Notes: generated by a model not told the origin, from the letters alone. A stretch of DNA of 64,000 nucleotides from an uncultured Aquimarina sp. (GCA_947489685.1 CANLEM010000003.1:1-64000), one strand, 5' to 3'; numbered from the stretch's first letter, positions 17,527 through 26,092 are shown. Made by a program: numbers and translations.

Positions 17527-17724
17527 CTCTACCTCTGAAAAAGGATTCCAGTCATTCTTTAATTTGGTATATAATACTTGGACTAACGTATGTGCTTCTT
17601 TCTCTCTATCGGCTAGATTATGGATACGATTAATCCCGAATTTATATCTTTTCTGGCAATTATTGAATCTAAAATAGACGTATCAACCTTTTTGGGTTCT
17701 ACAAACTTTGGGTAGTGTGTCAGC
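17527..17724 (-). pseudogene. Remnant of a tyrosine recombinase/phage integrase (N-terminal part)
   Basis: Read on the minus strand, the region gives PKFVEPKKVD and then, after a frameshift near 17690 and a TGA where Trp is expected, YVYFRFNNCQKRY, FGINRIHNLADREKEAHTL and VQVLYTKLKNDWNPF. This is the N-terminal SAM-like/Arm region typical of Bacteroidota phage-type integrases (pattern WYVYF...GINR...K..A..L...L..L..GWNP). No start codon is present and the catalytic C-terminal domain is absent. It begins about 45 bp from the 3' end of tRNA-Ser, the usual place for an integrase gene of an element inserted in a tRNA. Confidence 0.6.
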
Positions 17725-17732
17725 TAAAAAAT

Positions 17733-17767
17733 AAAAGCCTCGTAAATCAAATGTTTACAAGGCTTTT
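17733..17767 (-). terminator. Terminator of tRNA-Ser(UGA)
   Basis: AAAAGCCT/AGGCTTTT arms (17733-17740 and 17760-17767) with a second GTAAA/TTTAC stem inside, directly past the 3' end of the minus-strand tRNA-Ser. Read leftwards it ends in a T-run. Confidence 0.65.
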
Positions 17768-17769
17768 CG

Positions 17770-17854
17770 CGGAGAAAGAGGGATTCGAACCCCCGGAGGT
17801 GTGACCCTCAACAGTTTTCAAGACTGCCGCATTCGACCACTCTGCCATTTCTCC
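17770..17854 (-). tRNA. tRNA-Ser (anticodon UGA)
   Basis: The reverse complement folds as a class II tRNA: acceptor GGAGAAA/TTTCTCC, D-arm GCAGAGTGGTCGAATGC, anticodon loop CTTGAAA (UGA), long variable arm, and T-arm with GGTTCGAATCC. Discriminator G; CCA is not encoded. The integrase remnant lies past its 3' end. Confidence 0.95.
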
Positions 17855-18026
17855 AGTGTTTAGTCTCATCAGGTATTCCCTGAATGCGGGTGCAAATATA
17901 AAACCTTTTTTAATTCTAAAAAGAATAATTTTAAAATAATTTTAAAGGTTTTTTCTGATCACCCAAAATTCTTACAAACATATGAGATGAATTAAGTATC
18001 TTGTGCACTCTAAATTAAATAATTGA

Positions 18027-19091
18027 ATGAAAAACACTCTTATCGTTCTTGGATCTTTAATAATTTCTTGTTGCGGAACTTCTCAAAGTTCTTCTACTAG
18101 TCAAAATAAATTAGACCCAAAAACTAATCCTAGTAATGAAAATGAATCTGTTGTAGTTACTTATGCCGAAAGTATAACGGCAAAAGAACTCAAAGAATAC
18201 TTGTACACTTTTGCAGGTGATGACTTTGAAGGACGTGATACTGGCGAACCCGGTCAAAAGAAGGCAGCCGAATATTTGAAAAAACAATATCAACGAATGG
18301 GGATACCGTCGCCACTCGGAGAAGATGATTATTTTCAAGAAATTCCTAAAAGTTATTTTAGAGGGGATATCCAATCTTCAGAAAATGTATTAGCCTATAT
18401 TGAAGGAACAGAAAAACCAGACGAAATTGTGGTACTTTCTGCTCACTATGATCATGTAGGAGTAGATAGTAGCGGTAATATTTATAATGGTGCCGATGAT
18501 GATGGTTCTGGTACCGTAAGTTTATTAGAAATAGCAGATGCATTTATAAAAGCAAAAAAGGATGGTAATGGTCCTAAACGTTCAATATTATTTTTGCACG
18601 TGACCGGAGAAGAAAAAGGTTTATACGGATCTAGGTTTTATACAGAAAATCCTGTTTTTCCTTTGGAAAATACAGTAACCGATCTAAATATCGATATGAT
18701 AGGTAGAATTGATGAAAAACATGAAGGAGATGACAAAAGTAATTATGTGTATTTAATAGGTAGTGACCGGTTGAGTACCGAATTACACGAAATAAGCGAA
18801 GCGGCAAATGCTAAGTACACAAAATTGGACTTGGATTATACTTATAATGCCAAAAATGATCCTAATCGATTTTATTTTAGAAGTGATCATTACAATTTTG
18901 CCAAACACAATGTGCCTATTATATTTTATTTTAATGGGGTGCATGAGGACTATCACAAACCAAGTGATACACCAGATAAGATAGCATATGATTTGATGGC
19001 AAAACGTGCGCAATTGGTATTTTATACAGCTTGGGAAGTAGCAAATCGATCAGAAAGAATCGTAGTCGATGGGGCCAAAGAAAAGAAATAA
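18027..19091 (+). CDS. M28 family zinc metallopeptidase, lipoprotein
   Basis: 354 residues with a lipoprotein-like signal MKNTLIVLGSLIISCCG. The M28 aminopeptidase domain carries the metal ligands in order: SAHYDHVG (His), NGADDDGSG (bridging Asp), TGEEKGLYGS (catalytic Glu and ligand), NIDMIGR (Asp) and HEDYHKPSDT (His). The enzyme removes N-terminal residues from peptides, probably in the periplasm or at the outer membrane. It is flanked by tRNA-Ser upstream and a strong bidirectional terminator and tRNA-His downstream, so it is transcribed alone. Confidence 0.9.
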   Translation: MKNTLIVLGSLIISCCGTSQSSSTSQNKLDPKTNPSNENESVVVTYAESITAKELKEYLYTFAGDDFEGRDTGEPGQKKAAEYLKKQYQRMGIPSPLGEDDYFQEIPKSYFRGDIQSSENVLAYIEGTEKPDEIVVLSAHYDHVGVDSSGNIYNGADDDGSGTVSLLEIADAFIKAKKDGNGPKRSILFLHVTGEEKGLYGSRFYTENPVFPLENTVTDLNIDMIGRIDEKHEGDDKSNYVYLIGSDRLSTELHEISEAANAKYTKLDLDYTYNAKNDPNRFYFRSDHYNFAKHNVPIIFYFNGVHEDYHKPSDTPDKIAYDLMAKRAQLVFYTAWEVANRSERIVVDGAKEKK

Positions 19092-19113
19092 AGAATAAAA
19101 GAGTATATAAAAT

Positions 19114-19143
19114 AAAAAAGCCCTTCTAAGAAGGGCTTTTTTT
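19114..19143. terminator. Bidirectional terminator between M28 peptidase and tRNA-His
   Basis: A-run, stem GCCCTTCT/AGAAGGGC and T-run. It serves the plus-strand peptidase gene and the minus-strand tRNA. Confidence 0.85.
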
Positions 19144-19147
19144 ATGG

Positions 19148-19222
19148 GGTGGAAGACGGGATTCGAACCCGCGACCCTTGGTACCACAAACCAATGCTCT
19201 AACCAACTGAGCTACAACCACC
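19148..19222 (-). tRNA. tRNA-His (anticodon GUG)
   Basis: The reverse complement shows an encoded extra G at position -1 (base 19222), D-arm GCTCAGTTGGTTAGAGC, anticodon arm TTGGT-TTGTGGT-ACCAA (GUG) and T-arm GCGGGTTCGAATCCCGT. The discriminator C is followed by an encoded CCA (19145-19147), unlike the other tRNAs here. The acceptor stem GTGGTTG/CTTCCAC has two adjacent U-U mismatches. Confidence 0.93.
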
Positions 19223-19281
19223 ATGTAATTTCAGGCAGCAAAAATAAAGTATTTCTGCATTTCTACAAACAATTTTTTACA

Positions 19282-19998
19282 TTAAATTAAATTAAAAATT
19301 GAATCCACTGCTACAGAGCGTTCTACAGTGAAACCTTCGGCGTGTTTTACGCCGATTATTCTTCCTAAATCCGCAGCTCTATACGCTATACTATCTAAAA
19401 AGTTCTTACTAGAGATAGGTGTAGAGGGTTCTTTACTATTTGCATCATAAAACTGAGATTCGTATGCCTCAACACTTTTAATTTTCTTGTCCATATAACC
19501 ACTTATATCAACAACAAAATCAGGGGTAATATTTTTCCATTGGATGTAATGATATACATGCTTGGGCCTCCATGCTTCTTGTAATGTTCCATTATACGTG
19601 GTTTCAATCTTTCTTAAACCTGATAAAAAACAAGCATCACTAACTAATTTGCTGCCTTTGCCATGATCGATATGACGATCATCAATTGCATTACATAAGA
19701 TAATTTCGGGACGATATTTTCTGAGTATTTTAATGATTTCTAATTGGTGTTTTTCGTCATTGATAAAGAACCCATCTCTAAATTTGAGATTTTCACGAGT
19801 TACAACACCCAAGATTTCTGCTGCATTTTTGGCCTCCTGATCTCTTATTTCTGGAGTACCCCGTGTGCCTAACTCTCCTCTGGTAAGATCAAGTATTCCA
19901 ACTTGTTTTCCATTATCAACTTCTTTTGCAATAGTGCCGGAGCAGCTTAATTCTACATCGTCGGGATGTGCTCCAATGGCAAGAATATCTAACTTCAT
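19282..19998 (-). CDS. bshB1: Bacillithiol biosynthesis deacetylase BshB1
   Basis: 238 residues of the PIG-L/LmbE deacetylase family. The zinc site starts with AIGAHPDDVELSCSG (His-Pro-Asp-Asp) and continues in DDRHIDHGKGS. The TRGELGTRGTPEIRDQEA segment and the C-terminal VERSVAVDSIF are characteristic of BshB1. It removes the acetyl group from GlcNAc-malate, the second step of bacillithiol synthesis, in the cytosol. It is 8 bp downstream of the transsulfuration gene on the same strand, which fits joint supply of the cysteine thiol cofactor. Confidence 0.92.
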   Translation of the reverse strand: MKLDILAIGAHPDDVELSCSGTIAKEVDNGKQVGILDLTRGELGTRGTPEIRDQEAKNAAEILGVVTRENLKFRDGFFINDEKHQLEIIKILRKYRPEIILCNAIDDRHIDHGKGSKLVSDACFLSGLRKIETTYNGTLQEAWRPKHVYHYIQWKNITPDFVVDISGYMDKKIKSVEAYESQFYDANSKEPSTPISSKNFLDSIAYRAADLGRIIGVKHAEGFTVERSVAVDSIFNLI

Positions 19999-20006
19999 AT
20001 ATAATA

Positions 20007-21176
20007 TTAATATTGTAACGCTAAAGTTTTTACTTTTTGTATGGCCTGCGAGATATCTTCAATGAGATCTTCTTTTTCTTCAATTCCGACACTAAATCGA
20101 AGCAAACCATCATTTATTCCTTGATTTTTTCTTTCTTGTTCGGTTAATAGTGCGTGCGAGGTTAGAGTAGGTGATAGGATAGTACTTTCTACACCCGCTA
20201 GGCTCATCGAACTTTTTATGAGTTTTAATTCTTTTTGAAATTTACTGGCATCTATACCTTCTTGTAATTCAAAAGATAGCATACCGCCAAAACCATTCAT
20301 TTGTTTTTTGGCAATTTCATGGTCGGGATGAGATTTTAATCCGGGATAATATACAGCCGCAACATCATCTTGTTTGGCAAGCCACTTGGCTAATTTTAAA
20401 GCATTTTTATTTTGCCTTTTTACACGAAGACCTAGTGTTTTGATACTTCTTTCTAGCATCCATACCGTAAAATCACTTAAACTTCCTCCAAAGTTTTTTG
20501 CAACTTGAAAAATCTGATCTATTTTTTCATGTGTAGAAACAACTGCTCCTGCAAGAATATCGCTATGACCTCCAAGATATTTTGTCGCAGAATGTAGCAC
20601 AATATCGATACCTAAATCGATAGGGTTTTGATTTACAGGAGAAGCAAAAGTATTATCAATCATAGAAACGATTCCATTTTTTTTGGCTAATCCTGAGATT
20701 GCTTTTATATCGGTAATTGTTAATAAAGGATTAGAAGGAGTTTCGATATAAATTACTTTTGTGTTTGGTTGTAGTTTTTCTTCAAAACCTTCAATAGTTT
20801 GAGAATCTACATAAGAAAATTCTATACCGTATTTTTCGAATTCTTCATTAATCAAATTAGCGGTTCCTCCATAAAGTGTTCTTTGCAGTACGATATGGTC
20901 TCCTTTTTGTAAAAAAGCAAATAAAGTGGTACTTATCGCGGCCATTCCGCTTCCAAAAATTAAGGAAGATTCACCTTTTTCTAAAGCTGCAATTTTTTTA
21001 CATAGCGCTTCTTGATTTGGGGTATTAAAATACCTTGGATAACGTTTTGTATCTACTTCTTCAAAAGCGTATGATGTGGATAGATAAATAGGCGAGATAG
21101 CACCTTTAAACTGCTTATCTTCAATTTCTCCTATGTGCGTACAAACAGTATTAAAACCTGGTTTTTTAGAATTCAT
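20007..21176 (-). CDS. PLP-dependent transsulfuration enzyme (cystathionine gamma-synthase/lyase type)
   Basis: 389 residues of the Cys/Met metabolism PLP family. Visible marks are LIFGSGMAAI (phosphate region), TLYGGT, IYIETPSNPLL, DNTFASP and the PLP-lysine motif LHSATKYLGGHSD, with a C-terminal RFSVGIE. The family includes cystathionine gamma-synthase, gamma-lyase and methionine gamma-lyase, which sequence reading alone cannot separate. It sits directly before bshB1, which makes a role in cysteine supply attractive. Length and motifs are normal. Confidence 0.87.
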   Translation of the reverse strand: MNSKKPGFNTVCTHIGEIEDKQFKGAISPIYLSTSYAFEEVDTKRYPRYFNTPNQEALCKKIAALEKGESSLIFGSGMAAISTTLFAFLQKGDHIVLQRTLYGGTANLINEEFEKYGIEFSYVDSQTIEGFEEKLQPNTKVIYIETPSNPLLTITDIKAISGLAKKNGIVSMIDNTFASPVNQNPIDLGIDIVLHSATKYLGGHSDILAGAVVSTHEKIDQIFQVAKNFGGSLSDFTVWMLERSIKTLGLRVKRQNKNALKLAKWLAKQDDVAAVYYPGLKSHPDHEIAKKQMNGFGGMLSFELQEGIDASKFQKELKLIKSSMSLAGVESTILSPTLTSHALLTEQERKNQGINDGLLRFSVGIEEKEDLIEDISQAIQKVKTLALQY

Positions 21177-21286
21177 AATAAAGTAATAATCTTGTGTTTT
21201 GCATCTAAATTAAGATATTCACAAGAAACCAAATAGCATTTAACAATTAAATACGAAATATTAAGAAGTTGTAGGGTTTTAGAAAA

Positions 21287-23590
21287 TTAAGCCATCTTGA
21301 CTTTTGAGATATTTCTCATTATAGTTTGGAAGAATTGCTGAGTATCATAAGGTTTAATAATTACATCATTCATACCTACTGATAGTGCTTGATTTCGTAT
21401 TTCGCCTTCTTCTACAGCTGTTAGGGCAATTATGGGTAGATGCGAATTAAAAGTCCTGATCACTTTGGTAGCTTCTAAACCATTCATTTCGGGCATATTA
21501 ATGTCCATTAACACCAAATCAAATTTTTCTTCTTTGACTATTTTAATGGCATCCATACCATTGCTGGCGATATTACAGGTGTACCCTTTCTTTTTCAAGA
21601 TATTTTGAGTAACAATTTGATTGATCTTATTATCATCTACAATAAGTACATTAAAATTACTTGTCCCGATGCTTAAGTTCTCTCCTGTTTTTAGAGATAT
21701 TTCTTGCTCTTTTACGGCCTTTTCATAGGCTAAATCAAAGTAAAACTCTGATCCTTTGCCTTCCTGACTTTTTATTTTGATTTCACTTTTATGAAGATGA
21801 ATTAGTTTTTTAACAATGGCTAGTCCTAATCCTGTTCCTTCGTATTCCTGATTTTCATTTTTTACCTGGGCAAAATTATCGAAAATTGATTGTTGTTTGT
21901 TTTTTGGGATTCCTATTCCATCATCTTTAACCATAAAACGCAAAAGATAACTATCGTCCTTAACGGCAAGACTTTTTACTTCGACCCAAATGTTTCCATT
22001 TTTAGTGAATTTGAGAGCATTACCTATAAGGTTTATAAGTATTTGTGATAATCGCACAGAATCACCAAGTAAAGTGGTATTTATACTTTGATCGATATCA
22101 ATATGAACAGTATTGCTGTTGCTCTTTTGTTTGGTGTGAAGAGAGTTCACGATCCCTTCTAATAAAGACCTAATATCAAATGAAACTTTTTCTAGCTTAA
22201 CTTCATTAGTTTCAATCTTACTTAATTGCAATACGTCATTAATCAAGGCCAGAAGATAATCCCCTGAAAATTTTAAAGATTCGAGATATTCATTTTTCTT
22301 TTTCTCTTCAGGATTTTCCATTAAAAGAGACGTCAAACCTATAACTCCATAAAGAGGAGTTCTAAGTTCATGACTTACTGTTGAGATAAATTGCGACTTA
22401 AGAGTAGATACTTGCTCTGCCGTTTCTTTTGCACTTATTAACTCTCTGTTCTTTTCTATCAGGTCACTATTAAGCCTTTTCTTTTGAATGTTATTTTTAT
22501 ATGAGCTTATTAGAAAAGCCATCGAGATTAGAATCAAAATAATACCAAGAATAATACTGATCCTCCATTTTAAAACTTCGGATTCACTTTCTTTTTTCTC
22601 GTTCTCGGCTTTTGTAGCTCTATTTTTATATTGATCAACTTCATATTTAATGTTAGCTCGCCTTAACTCTTCTAATTTCTTATATTCTGTAGCTTCTAAT
22701 ATGTTTTGAAATTGTTTTTTCTGATAGGTATATGCCTTTCGGTAGTCTTGTTGTTTTCTATGCAGTTCTGATTTGGACTCATAAGCCGAAGCTAATGCTT
22801 CAAAATACTTAGAAGTTAGCTCATTATTATTGTTTTTGTTTTTTGTTTCGCCAAGTGAGTAAGAAATAGCCTGATCAATATGATCTTCGGCTTCTTCATA
22901 TTTTCTAGTGCTAAGAAAATATTTTCCGAGCAATCCTGTTAATTTGGCTTTTACAAGATTAGTTGATTTTTCATGAACTAATTCTTTGGCTGGAGCAAGA
23001 TATTCATAAGCACTATCAAAATCACTACGGGTAATATAATACTCTCCCAAATTTAATAAAGGCCTTATCATCCTGGATGTGTCCTTTAATTTAACGGCAA
23101 GCTCGTATGAGATTTTATAGGATATTACTCCTTTGGCTCTTGTAATATTATATTTTGTATCAACTCTAGCCAGGTTATTATGTAAATCGGCTTGTAAAGC
23201 AAGAGTTTTAGAGGTTTTGGCATATACTAATGCACGACGATAATTGTTTCGAGCCTTAACATCTTCATCATTAATTTCATAATTTTTGGCGATAATATTA
23301 TAGATATCACCTAGGCTTTTATCATCGTTGTTATATTGAGCATTCTGAAGAGCAATTTTGGCCATTTCCATGGACTCTTCATATTTATACTCCTCTTGCA
23401 ACTTCACAGCTTTTTCAATATATATTTGGATGCTATCCGTAACCGCTTGAGGTTGAGATTGTAGCGTGATATTGAAACCTGCTATAAATAAAAAGGTTAT
23501 ATGCCAAATAAAATTTTTCAAATAGTAAATAATTCTTGCTTGGTTTAGTGGACCAAAATACGAAAATAGATTAAACATAATGCAATTCAC
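21287..23590 (-). CDS. Hybrid sensor histidine kinase with TPR sensor region
   Basis: 767 residues. An N-terminal hydrophobic segment (~28-43) is followed by an extracytoplasmic tetratricopeptide-like region (~50-320), one transmembrane helix (~343-365), a short coiled coil, a HisKA domain with phospho-acceptor His in STVSHELRTPLYG (~406), an ATPase domain (NLIGNALKFT, DDGIGIP, GTGLGLAIV) and a C-terminal receiver (VLIVDDNKIN, phospho-acceptor Asp in LMDINMPEMNG ~695, IIALTA, conserved Lys in IIKPYD). TPR-fronted hybrid kinases of this layout are common in Bacteroidota. No response regulator gene is adjacent, so output probably goes through another partner. An ATG five codons in is an equally good start. 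Confidence 0.9.
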   Translation of the reverse strand: MNCIMFNLFSYFGPLNQARIIYYLKNFIWHITFLFIAGFNITLQSQPQAVTDSIQIYIEKAVKLQEEYKYEESMEMAKIALQNAQYNNDDKSLGDIYNIIAKNYEINDEDVKARNNYRRALVYAKTSKTLALQADLHNNLARVDTKYNITRAKGVISYKISYELAVKLKDTSRMIRPLLNLGEYYITRSDFDSAYEYLAPAKELVHEKSTNLVKAKLTGLLGKYFLSTRKYEEAEDHIDQAISYSLGETKNKNNNNELTSKYFEALASAYESKSELHRKQQDYRKAYTYQKKQFQNILEATEYKKLEELRRANIKYEVDQYKNRATKAENEKKESESEVLKWRISIILGIILILISMAFLISSYKNNIQKKRLNSDLIEKNRELISAKETAEQVSTLKSQFISTVSHELRTPLYGVIGLTSLLMENPEEKKKNEYLESLKFSGDYLLALINDVLQLSKIETNEVKLEKVSFDIRSLLEGIVNSLHTKQKSNSNTVHIDIDQSINTTLLGDSVRLSQILINLIGNALKFTKNGNIWVEVKSLAVKDDSYLLRFMVKDDGIGIPKNKQQSIFDNFAQVKNENQEYEGTGLGLAIVKKLIHLHKSEIKIKSQEGKGSEFYFDLAYEKAVKEQEISLKTGENLSIGTSNFNVLIVDDNKINQIVTQNILKKKGYTCNIASNGMDAIKIVKEEKFDLVLMDINMPEMNGLEATKVIRTFNSHLPIIALTAVEEGEIRNQALSVGMNDVIIKPYDTQQFFQTIMRNISKVKMA

Positions 23591-23748
23591 CGTAAAAAAA
23601 GTACTATTTATCCGTACTTTTTGTAAGTAAATAATACTTTTTGTAAGAATTTGGTAATCTTTATAAGAATATTAATTCATGATTAGAAAAAACTATATAC
23701 ATATAAAAAATTAGAATAATGTACTATGTTAAATTGTTTGACTGAGTG

Positions 23749-23756
23749 TATATTTG
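23749..23756 (+). promoter_or_regulatory. -7 promoter element of the peroxiredoxin gene
   Basis: TATATTTG matches TAnnTTTG, 45 bp before the peroxiredoxin ATG. A clear TTG -33 box at the usual distance is not evident. Confidence 0.5.
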
Positions 23757-23800
23757 CGCTGTCAAAAAAATAATCAATTATAAATTTTAAAAATAAGAAT

Positions 23801-24439
23801 ATGACATTTGTAGGTAAAAAATTCCCAAGTCTTAACGTCGACGCTATGAACGATATGGGGGATACTTTTAAACTTAATGTTTTAGAAGAAGCTAAAAATA
23901 ACAACAAAAAAGTACTGCTTTTTTGGTATCCTAAAGATTTTACTTTTGTATGTCCAACAGAATTACACGCTTTCCAAGAAGCTTTGGCAGAATTTGAAAA
24001 AAGAAATACAATTGTAATTGGAGCTTCTTGTGATACTCCTGAAGTACATTTTGCATGGTTAAATACCTCTAAAGATAATGGTGGGATTGAAGGAGTAACT
24101 TACCCTATTCTTGCAGATTCTAATCGCAACCTGGCAAGTACATTAGGAATTCTTGATATCACTAATGAAACCTATAATGAAGAAACAGGAGTAGTAACGG
24201 TAGAAGGAGATAATGTTACGTATAGAGCAACATATTTAATCGATGAAGAAGGAACTGTTTTTCATGAAGGTGTAAATCATATGCCAGTTGGAAGAAATGT
24301 TGCAGAATTTTTAAGATTGATCGATGCGTATAGCCACGTTCAAAAAAATGGTGAAGTATGTCCTGCAAACTGGGAAGAAGGAAAAGAAGCAATGAATGCA
24401 AATAGAGAAGGTGTAGCTTCATATTTAGCCTCTAACTAA
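23801..24439 (+). CDS. 2-Cys peroxiredoxin (AhpC/Prx1 type)
   Basis: 212 residues with the peroxidatic Cys51 in FTFVCPTE and a resolving Cys in VCPANW (~187), so a typical 2-Cys peroxiredoxin that reduces hydrogen peroxide and organic peroxides in the cytosol. An internal insertion around GVVTVEGDNVTYRATYLID is seen in several flavobacterial members. The next gene is a thioredoxin, 68 bp on, which would recycle it. A -7 element lies upstream. Confidence 0.92.
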   Translation: MTFVGKKFPSLNVDAMNDMGDTFKLNVLEEAKNNNKKVLLFWYPKDFTFVCPTELHAFQEALAEFEKRNTIVIGASCDTPEVHFAWLNTSKDNGGIEGVTYPILADSNRNLASTLGILDITNETYNEETGVVTVEGDNVTYRATYLIDEEGTVFHEGVNHMPVGRNVAEFLRLIDAYSHVQKNGEVCPANWEEGKEAMNANREGVASYLASN

Positions 24440-24507
24440 TATAATAAAACAACTTTCTCTGTGAGGTAAAATCGCAGAGAAAGTATTTTAATTCTAATAA
24501 TACAAAT

Positions 24508-24822
24508 ATGATTCAAGAATTAGCTGAAGATAATCTCTCTCAAATAGTTAATGATAATCAATTAGTTATTGTACAGTATTCTGCATCTTGGTGTGGTAAT
24601 TGTAGAATCATGAAACCTAAATTTAAAAAGATAGCAACCGAAAAAAGCGAAGCTACTTTTTTAATTGTTGATGCAGAAAAGTTTCCTGAAGCCAGAAAAA
24701 TGGCAACAGTAAATAATCTTCCAACATTTGCAGCTTTCAAAGATGGAGCTTTTGTAAACCAGGTACAGACTAATAAATTTGAGATTCTTAAAGAACTAGT
24801 AGATGAAGTTACCAATAATTAA
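24508..24822 (+). CDS. Thioredoxin family protein with WCGNC site
   Basis: 104 residues, a single thioredoxin fold: beta strand LVIVQYSASWCGNC with Cys29 and Cys32, then cis-Pro in NNLPTFAAF. The usual WCGPC is WCGNC, so Asn replaces Pro between the cysteines, which is expected to shift redox potential. There is no signal peptide, so it is cytosolic. The last 20 bp overlap the next gene in another frame, indicating translational coupling. The context suggests it reduces the upstream peroxiredoxin. Confidence 0.88.
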   Translation: MIQELAEDNLSQIVNDNQLVIVQYSASWCGNCRIMKPKFKKIATEKSEATFLIVDAEKFPEARKMATVNNLPTFAAFKDGAFVNQVQTNKFEILKELVDEVTNN

Positions 24823-25060
24823 ACATCTTACGGGTTTCATCGAAGAAAATGACGAAGATTTTGTTGTAGAAACGATCGAAACATTAGAGGCTTTAACCGA
24901 AGTTCCTTCTTTAAAAGATGAAGAACTAGATGTGATTGGAGAATTAATCTCTAATATGTATGGAGCCCTAGAAGTGGATAAAATGATAAAAAGCGGTATT
25001 TCAAAAAAGGAGGCGCTTAATAATTTTATGCAAAGGGTTCTCGGATCCATTGATGCATAA
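24803..25060 (+). CDS. DUF6952 family small acidic protein
   Basis: 85 residues, acidic and helical, starting MKLPIIKHLTGFIEENDEDF, with no cysteine. It belongs to a small conserved family of Bacteroidota (DUF6952, by recognition). It overlaps the thioredoxin gene by 20 bp, so the two are made together. Its constant position after a peroxiredoxin-thioredoxin pair suggests an accessory role in thiol peroxide defence; the biochemical function is unknown. A strong terminator follows immediately. Confidence 0.82.
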   Translation: MKLPIIKHLTGFIEENDEDFVVETIETLEALTEVPSLKDEELDVIGELISNMYGALEVDKMIKSGISKKEALNNFMQRVLGSIDA

Positions 25061-25088
25061 AAAACCTTCTTAAAAGAAGGTTTTTTTT
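25059..25088 (+). terminator. Terminator of the Prx-Trx-DUF6952 operon
   Basis: A-run, stem ACCTTCTT/AAGAAGGT and eight T's directly after the DUF6952 stop. Confidence 0.85.
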
Positions 25089-25167
25089 ATTTTGTGCAAA
25101 CTTTATTAGAATTACCACATAATCTTACTAATTTTAAAGCACAAAAAACAACAACAATTATTATATC

Positions 25168-25668
25168 ATGGCTTCAATAACTTTACAAGGAAACGAAATA
25201 CATACAAGTGGTGAATTACCAAAAATTGGTCAAAAAGCTCCAGATTTTGAATTAGTAAATACGGACTTGTCAACTTCGAAATTATCCGATTTTAAAGGCT
25301 CTCGAGTTGTATTAAACGTATTTCCTTCAATTGATACAGGTATTTGTGCAGCTTCGGTAAGAATGTTTAATAAAGAAGCAAGTGGCTTATCAAATACCAA
25401 AGTACTTTGTATATCTCGTGATCTTCCTTTTGCACAAGGACGTTTTTGTGGTGCCGAAGGACTAAGCGATGTGATTAGTCAATCAGATTTTAAAACTGGG
25501 CAGTTCGGAAAAGACTATGGACTTGAAATAGTTGATGGGCCAATGCAAGGGTTACATTCTCGTGCTGTTATCGTTTTGGACGAAAATGGAAATGTTACAC
25601 ATGCAGAACAAGTTCCAGAAATTGTTCAAGAGCCGGATTATGCAGCTGCAATTAATGCCTTGTCATAG
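25168..25668 (+). CDS. tpx: Thiol peroxidase Tpx
   Basis: 166 residues. The peroxidatic Cys60 is in PSIDTGICAASVRMF and the resolving Cys94 in QGRFCGAEGL, the positions known for atypical 2-Cys Tpx. It reduces alkyl hydroperoxides and hydrogen peroxide with thioredoxin. It follows the Prx-Trx-DUF6952 operon after a terminator and is followed by dgkA only 6 bp on, so it is likely co-transcribed with the latter. Confidence 0.94.
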   Translation: MASITLQGNEIHTSGELPKIGQKAPDFELVNTDLSTSKLSDFKGSRVVLNVFPSIDTGICAASVRMFNKEASGLSNTKVLCISRDLPFAQGRFCGAEGLSDVISQSDFKTGQFGKDYGLEIVDGPMQGLHSRAVIVLDENGNVTHAEQVPEIVQEPDYAAAINALS

Positions 25669-25674
25669 TATATA

Positions 25675-26043
25675 ATGAGTAAAGCTTCTAAATTTATTTT
25701 TGGCAGATTGCGTGGTTGCGGTTATGCTTTTAAAGGTGCATTACTTTTATTAAAAACAGAACCTAGTATTCAGGTTCAAGCTGCCATTGCGGTAATTATG
25801 ACTGTATTAGGGTTTTATTTTAAAATTACTGCGACAGAGTGGGTTTTACAAGTTTTTGCAATAGGTTTAATTATGAGCGTTGAAGGAGTAAATACAGCAA
25901 TTGAAGCTATTGCTGACTTCATACATCCTGATTTTCATGATAAAATAGGGTTTATAAAAGATGTAGCGGCGGGAGCAGTATTTATTGCAGCTGTAACTGC
26001 TATTATTATTGGTTTTATAATTTATATTCCGTATTTCATATAG
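25675..26043 (+). CDS. dgkA: Diacylglycerol kinase / undecaprenol kinase
   Basis: 122 residues, three membrane helices, and the family motif in EGVNTAIEAIADFIHPDFHDKIG followed by KDVAAGAVFIAA. This is the small integral-membrane kinase family: in Gram-negatives it phosphorylates diacylglycerol, in others undecaprenol. Which substrate applies here cannot be read. It is 6 bp downstream of tpx. Confidence 0.9.
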   Translation: MSKASKFIFGRLRGCGYAFKGALLLLKTEPSIQVQAAIAVIMTVLGFYFKITATEWVLQVFAIGLIMSVEGVNTAIEAIADFIHPDFHDKIGFIKDVAAGAVFIAAVTAIIIGFIIYIPYFI

Positions 26044-26084
26044 AAAATTTTTTGGGCATTTTTACGTTCCATAATAGATATTCG

Positions 26085-26092
26085 TATTTTTG
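26085..26092 (+). promoter_or_regulatory. -7 promoter element before ftsK
   Basis: TATTTTTG fits TAnnTTTG, 18 bp before the ftsK ATG. Confidence 0.45.

Noticed and set aside
18358..18543. A His/Tyr-rich minus-strand frame
   Set aside because: Shadow of the M28 peptidase; the His-rich look comes from antisense of ATG/GTA-type codons.
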